8,777 nucleotides of DNA, taken from CAXRDE01 sp964229355 (GTDB lineage Bacteria; Cyanobacteriota; Sericytochromatia; UBA7694). The first letter of the stretch is position 1, and the number at the start of each line of letters is the position of its first letter. Where the stretch lies: contig CAXRDE010000007.1 of the NCBI GenBank assembly GCA_964229355.1, forward strand, positions 1 through 8,777, read 5' to 3'. Both the position numbers and the translations under genes were made by a program. The notes beneath the pieces were generated by a model. That model made no database searches. It saw only the letters and a list, made by a program, of their open reading frames with translations, and was not told where the DNA came from. Shown one piece after another: positions 5,441 to 8,777 of this stretch.

Positions 5441-6787
5441 TTAGGGCTGATCTGGCTGTTGTGCCCGATACATGCGCTGGAAGTCCAGACTCATTAAAAA
5501 GGCTGAAACAATAGCAAAAATCGAAACCCCGGCCAGGGTAGCAAACACCTGTGCCCAACCCAAATGCTGGGACATAATCCCCGCCCCCCAGGCCGCTAGC
5601 GCGCCACCCAGATAACCCATGCCATCAATTAAACCGGTACAGCTACCTGCTCCACGGGCACCCGCAATATCAAGGGTTAAGCAGCCACTGGACATGGAGT
5701 AGGGGCCCAACAAGAAAAAGCCACACAGCCCCACCAGAATCACCACCCAATTGTGATAAGTCGCTCCGGCATTGGCCAAATACGCCACGCCCGCCAGCGA
5801 TAAGAACAAACCCAGGAGCATAATCCACATGGCGCGGGCGCGATCGCCATTGGTGGCGTATTTGTCGGTATACCACCCCAGCAACACAGTGCCCAGGCAA
5901 CCCAAGAACGGAAAAATTGCCGATTTCAAAATAGCGTTGGTGGAGCCCATGCCAATATCCACCAAAAACTTGGGAGTCCAGAAGAAAAAAATGGAACGCA
6001 GAAAGGTCGTCACAAAAGAAAACACGAGTAAATTGCGGAAAACCCGCATTTGCAGCAAGGTCCAAATAATATTCCAAACACTGAGTTTTTCGCCAGCGTC
6101 TTCACGGGCTTCAAAATTAGCCAGCGACTGTTTACCGGCTTCACTTTTACCAAAACGCACGCCAGGAATGACGTCAGAGGGGGTAGCTTTGGAAGCAAAA
6201 TAAGACCAGACCCATACTCCACATACCAAAATAGCCGGATAAATAAAGAGTTTATCCCAGGTGTAACCCAGTCCCACCAGCGCCCCTGCGAACAGCGTTG
6301 CCAGCACACCCCCAAACTGAAAGTTCAAACTGATCCAGCCCATGATGGTACCATTGCGCTCTGGCTCATACCAGGCCCCAATGGTCTTGGCAATGCCTCC
6401 CCAGCCCATCGATAAGAAATAGCGGCACAAACACCATACCGCAATAAAATAGGGCAAGGTAGAGCCCATGGCAAACAAAAAATTACAGCCAATCGCCCCC
6501 GCCATACCCAACAAAAAAATGCGCTTGCCCCCGATTTTGTCACCCAGGGGACCGTTAATAAATTTACCGATGGCGTAAGCAATTTCAGAAGTGGCCGCAA
6601 TAATTCCCAATTGGGTATTGCTATAACCCAGCGCTTTTTCCATAAGGGGGAACGCTGCAGACAAATTTTGGCGCACCATATAATAGCCCACATAGCCCAA
6701 CAACATGACCCAAAATGTCGAAATGCGCCAAAACTTTAATTTGCTCAGATCGCCCGGCGAGAGCACCGGGCCAGAAGCAGCTTGCAT
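5441..6787 (-). CDS. Organophosphate:phosphate antiporter family MFS transporter
   Basis: 448 residues with about 12 hydrophobic segments, close to GlpT and UhpT (about 450-460). It belongs to the OPA branch of the major facilitator superfamily, inner-membrane carriers that exchange phosphate for sugar phosphates or glycerol-3-phosphate. TM1 carries GYYMVRQNLSAAFPLM with R39 where GlpT has its substrate-binding R45. TM7 carries FLRSIFFFWTPKFLV with R264 where GlpT has R269. Both phosphate-binding arginines therefore appear to be kept. MFS motif A is present at the 2-3 loop (GPLGDKIGGKRIF, 79-91), and a second copy is GWYTDKY (304-310). The substrate cannot be read from sequence. The ATG at 6787 has GAGG 10 nt upstream. 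The gene stands alone on its transcript: a divergent gene lies upstream and a terminator downstream. No two-component uhp-type regulator is in view. Confidence -1.
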   Translation of the reverse strand: MQAASGPVLSPGDLSKLKFWRISTFWVMLLGYVGYYMVRQNLSAAFPLMEKALGYSNTQLGIIAATSEIAYAIGKFINGPLGDKIGGKRIFLLGMAGAIGCNFLFAMGSTLPYFIAVWCLCRYFLSMGWGGIAKTIGAWYEPERNGTIMGWISLNFQFGGVLATLFAGALVGLGYTWDKLFIYPAILVCGVWVWSYFASKATPSDVIPGVRFGKSEAGKQSLANFEAREDAGEKLSVWNIIWTLLQMRVFRNLLVFSFVTTFLRSIFFFWTPKFLVDIGMGSTNAILKSAIFPFLGCLGTVLLGWYTDKYATNGDRARAMWIMLLGLFLSLAGVAYLANAGATYHNWVVILVGLCGFFLLGPYSMSSGCLTLDIAGARGAGSCTGLIDGMGYLGGALAAWGAGIMSQHLGWAQVFATLAGVSIFAIVSAFLMSLDFQRMYRAQQPDQP

Positions 6788-6824
6788 GATGTAAATACCT
6801 CGTGTGGTTTAGGGTGATAAAACA

Positions 6825-6838
6825 ATGCTGTTCAGCAT
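6825..6838. promoter_or_regulatory. Inverted repeat in the divergent spacer, possible operator
   Basis: ATGCTG-TT-CAGCAT is a 14-bp near-palindrome with 6-bp arms. It lies 38 bp upstream of the antiporter ATG, in the 113-bp region between divergent genes. Such placement suits a dimeric repressor or activator of the transporter, but no regulator gene is nearby and the arms are short, so chance is possible. A second, weaker hairpin (CGGG-AAAAG-CCCG, 6840-6852) sits directly beside it. Confidence -1.
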
Positions 6839-6864
6839 ACGGGAAAAGCCCGCAAAAGCAAAAT

Positions 6865-6893
6865 CTGCCAAACCCCCAATTTTACGTTAAAAT
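6865..6893 (+). promoter_or_regulatory. Candidate promoter of the coiled-coil gene
   Basis: CTGCCA (6865-6870, 4 of 6 to TTGACA) and TAAAAT (6888-6893, 5 of 6 to TATAAT) are separated by exactly 17 nt. Transcription would begin about 7 nt after the -10, at 6900-6901, which is the start codon itself. This agrees with the absence of a Shine-Dalgarno and suggests a leaderless or nearly leaderless mRNA. Confidence -1.
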
Positions 6894-6900
6894 AAAAAGC

Positions 6901-8211
6901 ATGAATCAATGTTTTTTCGCTCTGGGATTGGTCCTGAGCTTATGGGGCACCACCTTACCCGCCCAGGCAGACAAGCTCGAGGATTTGCTCCAGGAAGTTA
7001 AAATTCCCACCCTGCCTGCCCGTACCCGAGAAGCGCTGGACTATCTGGTGCAGCAAAAAGGTTTTAAAGATCTGGCGGCCCACGAGGTGATTACACAGCT
7101 GCAAAACGGGCAAGCTGTAGACTTTAGCATTCTGGCGGGCCCCACCCACGAGGCCAGGCATTATCCATTGCAGGGTCTTGAAAGCCTGTTGACCGTCGAA
7201 GCCCAGGTCAAAGCACAGCACCTGCGCGATCAATATCGGCCCGATTACGCCCAGGCCATGGGTATTTTCCAACAGCGTATTCCGGCTTTACTGCAACAAT
7301 TGCAGCAGCAAGAGCAGCAAAGCACCACAAAAGCCGCTGCGTGCGTGCAAAATTTTAAGCAATTGCAAGCCGAACAAAAAAGTGTGCAAAATAACCTATC
7401 GGAAATACAGGCTTACCTGCAAAATCTTCAGGCGGAACAGGCTGCACTCTCGCCGCAATATGAGGCCGCACACCAGCATTTTACAGCGCTAGCAAACCAA
7501 TACAAAACCCACCAGCACAAACACGACCACCTCCAAAAAGAGCTCAACGAAAAAAATCGCCAACGCAACACGCTCTTACAGCGCATTGAGCAAACCTGGG
7601 CGCAGGTCAAGCAAGAAGAAACCCTGATCTGGAAAGATGCAGCCAACGCCAAAATCCATCGGGAGCGCGCAGAGGCACACCGCAAAGTCGCCGCATACCT
7701 GCAACACGAATTACAGCGTCTTGAAGCGCTGATGCAACCGCTTCCCCCGCAAATTGCCACAGAAGCCACCCAAATGAATCTCATACTTCCCCACTACAAG
7801 GCTGCAGAAGCACGTTTTCAACAAGAAAAGACCGGCTACGACAAAGTCCTGGAAAAATTAAAAAGCACACAACACGCCCAACACCAACTTACCGCCACTT
7901 CACAAGAAATCTCCGCAAAGGTCCAGGCGAACCAGCAAGAACAAGCCCGCTGGATCCATCTGATTCCGCTGTTACGAGAAAGCCAGGCACAGCTAGCCCA
8001 GGATCTCAGTACCTTACCCCAACTTCAAAACTATGCGGGTTATCGTGCCTATCAGGCAGAGCATTTGCAACACCTGCAAAGGCTTCAGCAAAGCTTTCAG
8101 GATGTAAACTACCAGACCTATTTTGGCAGCGATGCAGCCCAAAAATTCGCACCGCTTGCCTTTCTGATCCAGGCCATGCAAAAAGATCCCGAGCCGCAAA
8201 ACATCTCCTAA
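6901..8211 (+). CDS. Exported glutamine-rich coiled-coil protein, family not recognised
   Basis: 436 residues from the ATG at 6901. The frame extends back to a GTG at 6802, but residues 1-23 from 6901 form a plausible signal peptide (hydrophobic FFALGLVLSLWG, then PAQA|DK), so 6901 is preferred even though the n-region has no Lys or Arg. The mature part begins with a globular-looking helical section (24-120, including IPTLPARTREALDYLVQQKG). It continues with a long, mostly unbroken coiled coil at about 125-275, very rich in Gln, His and Ala (for example LLQQLQQQEQQ). After a Pro break (MQPLPPQ, 278-284), more helix runs from about 290 to 405 and a short tail follows. It has one mature cysteine (148) and no predicted membrane segment after the signal. 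There is no ribosome-binding site. I recognise no family. By architecture it could be a periplasmic tether or scaffold, perhaps partnered with the beta-barrel protein encoded 68 bp downstream; that is inference only. Confidence -1.
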   Translation: MNQCFFALGLVLSLWGTTLPAQADKLEDLLQEVKIPTLPARTREALDYLVQQKGFKDLAAHEVITQLQNGQAVDFSILAGPTHEARHYPLQGLESLLTVEAQVKAQHLRDQYRPDYAQAMGIFQQRIPALLQQLQQQEQQSTTKAAACVQNFKQLQAEQKSVQNNLSEIQAYLQNLQAEQAALSPQYEAAHQHFTALANQYKTHQHKHDHLQKELNEKNRQRNTLLQRIEQTWAQVKQEETLIWKDAANAKIHRERAEAHRKVAAYLQHELQRLEALMQPLPPQIATEATQMNLILPHYKAAEARFQQEKTGYDKVLEKLKSTQHAQHQLTATSQEISAKVQANQQEQARWIHLIPLLRESQAQLAQDLSTLPQLQNYAGYRAYQAEHLQHLQRLQQSFQDVNYQTYFGSDAAQKFAPLAFLIQAMQKDPEPQNIS

Positions 8212-8218
8212 AATCACC

Positions 8219-8247
8219 TTGAAACAAGCTGTATCTCGTGCTAGAAA
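8219..8247 (+). promoter_or_regulatory. Candidate promoter of the beta-barrel gene
   Basis: TTGAAA (8219-8224, 5 of 6) and TAGAAA (8242-8247, 4 of 6) are separated by 17 nt, in the 68-bp gap between the two plus-strand genes. The start would be near 8254, giving a leader of about 26 nt that contains the GAGG ribosome-binding site. A 10-bp palindrome, AGAAGCTTCT (8247-8256), covers the predicted start. The second gene may thus have its own transcript besides read-through. Confidence -1.
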
Positions 8248-8279
8248 GAAGCTTCTGAATTAAAACAACGAGGTATTTC

Positions 8280-8777
8280 ATGTCATCCCCACCCGCCTTA
8301 CGTAAGTTATGTCTCCCCTTCTTGAGTCTGAGCCTGTTGACAGGCCTGGTAATGCCCGCGCTGGGTCAGGAAGAAATCGAAATCAAAGTCGAAACCCTGA
8401 CATCCGATACCCCTATCCAGGAAGAAGTGGAAATCATTATCAAAAAAGACACCGAAGTGTCCACGGGCTACCCACGCCTGTTTGCCAACGCTGAGCTGGG
8501 CTTTTTGTCAGTGGTTAATCACACCATTCAACAAAGCCAGAACAACAGCACCATTGACTATGTTAAAGAAGGTGCCCAGGACACCCTCTTTAACCTCAGC
8601 AAATTTAGTCTGGATTTTGAATGGAACCCCCAGCATAAATTTGTGTTCCTCTATCAACCCCTGACCCTTAGCGGCAATGCGGTCATTGAGCGGGACGTTA
8701 AAATCGACAATATTGACTTCCCCGCGGGAACACCCATGCGCTTTTTGTATGACTTCCCCTTCTTTAGAGGCTCCTAC
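8280..8777 (+). CDS. Exported protein, probable outer-membrane beta-barrel (3' end off the window)
   Basis: 166 codons are visible from the ATG at 8280 with no stop before the right edge. GAGG lies 6 nt upstream (GAGGTATTTCATG). Residues 1-29 are a typical signal peptide (ALRKL n-region, then LPFLSLSLLTGLVMP, cleavage near ALG|Q). Residues 30-60 are a short acidic spacer containing two similar units, QEEIEIK and QEEVEII. From about residue 66 the sequence changes to alternating polar/hydrophobic strands with aromatic ends: NAELGFLSVVN, LFNLSKFSLDFEWNP, KFVFLYQPLTLSG, IDFPAGTPMRFLYDFP. This pattern, with a turn such as NPQHK between strands, is typical of small outer-membrane barrels. No specific family is recognised and the missing C-terminus would be needed to confirm a terminal aromatic residue. 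It follows the coiled-coil gene by 68 bp on the same strand. Confidence -1.
   Translation, partial: MSSPPALRKLCLPFLSLSLLTGLVMPALGQEEIEIKVETLTSDTPIQEEVEIIIKKDTEVSTGYPRLFANAELGFLSVVNHTIQQSQNNSTIDYVKEGAQDTLFNLSKFSLDFEWNPQHKFVFLYQPLTLSGNAVIERDVKIDNIDFPAGTPMRFLYDFPFFRGSY
8367..8436 (+). repeat. Imperfect 19-bp direct repeat, 51 bp apart, in frame
   Basis: CAGGAAGAAATCGAAATCA (8367-8385) recurs as CAGGAAGAAGTGGAAATCA (8418-8436) with two differences. The offset is 51 bp, 17 codons, so the reading frame is kept. Both copies encode QEE(I/V)EI just after the signal peptide of the beta-barrel precursor. It may be a small internal duplication or simply codon convergence. Confidence -1.

Noticed and set aside
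5670..6693. Several minus-strand (5670-6077, 6010-6315, 6325-6693) and plus-strand (5772-6203, 6050-6415) open frames
   Set aside because: All are alternate frames of the antiporter gene, whose membrane topology and family motifs are clear.
6802..6900. 33-codon upstream extension of the coiled-coil gene from a GTG at 6802
   Set aside because: The extension is polar, would bury the signal peptide and runs through the promoter region. The ATG at 6901 begins a clean signal peptide.
6955..7784. Minus-strand open frames at 6955-7272 and 7428-7784
   Set aside because: They are antisense to the coiled-coil gene. The Cys/Ser/Trp-rich second one is what the reverse of Gln/Ala/His-rich codons produces.
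8309..8664. Plus-strand open frames at 8309-8494 and 8482-8664
   Set aside because: They are out of frame with the gene starting at 8280, which has a ribosome-binding site and signal peptide and stays open to the edge.

Overview
The window reads as an ordinary chromosomal stretch of a diderm (outer-membrane-bearing) bacterium of moderate GC. It holds nine densely packed genes: seven on the minus strand (positions 1-6787) and two on the plus strand (6901-8777). The diderm inference rests on an exported DUF4139 protein, an exported coiled-coil protein and a probable outer-membrane beta-barrel precursor. The genus cannot be named. The gene content fits a proteobacterium or a non-photosynthetic relative of cyanobacteria equally well. 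I saw no tRNA, rRNA, transposon, CRISPR array, integration site or phage gene.

Minus strand, in transcription order. (i) An organophosphate:phosphate antiporter (OPA-type MFS) gene, 6787-5441, is followed by a rho-independent terminator at about 5417-5378. (ii) A DUF1499 gene ends at 4915. Its best start is 5328, which has a strong Shine-Dalgarno; a longer reading from 5397 would make it a lipoprotein but starts inside the terminator loop. (iii) A tight cluster follows: guanylate kinase gmk (4890-4279), a 55-codon RNA polymerase omega gene rpoZ (4263-4096), a YgjP-like zinc metallopeptidase (4099-3425), a TPR/coiled-coil protein (3425-2451), a DUF4139 exported protein (2428-797) and a LysM protein (719 to beyond the left edge). 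rpoZ and ygjP overlap by 4 nt (TTGA), and ygjP and the TPR gene overlap by 1 nt (TAATG), so translational coupling is likely. The LysM gene has its own consensus -10 box.

Plus strand. After a divergent 113-bp spacer containing a 14-bp inverted repeat lies a 436-residue exported, glutamine-rich coiled-coil protein of no family I recognise. Its promoter geometry suggests a leaderless mRNA. A second gene follows with its own candidate promoter. It encodes an exported, probably beta-barrel protein and is cut by the right edge.

Functionally, gmk and rpoZ are housekeeping (nucleotide synthesis and transcription) and carry four envelope or poorly characterised genes behind them. The two plus-strand genes are the least explained part of the window and the best place to look for new biology. 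I do not see a clear defence or other specialised system. No gap between genes exceeds 300 bases.
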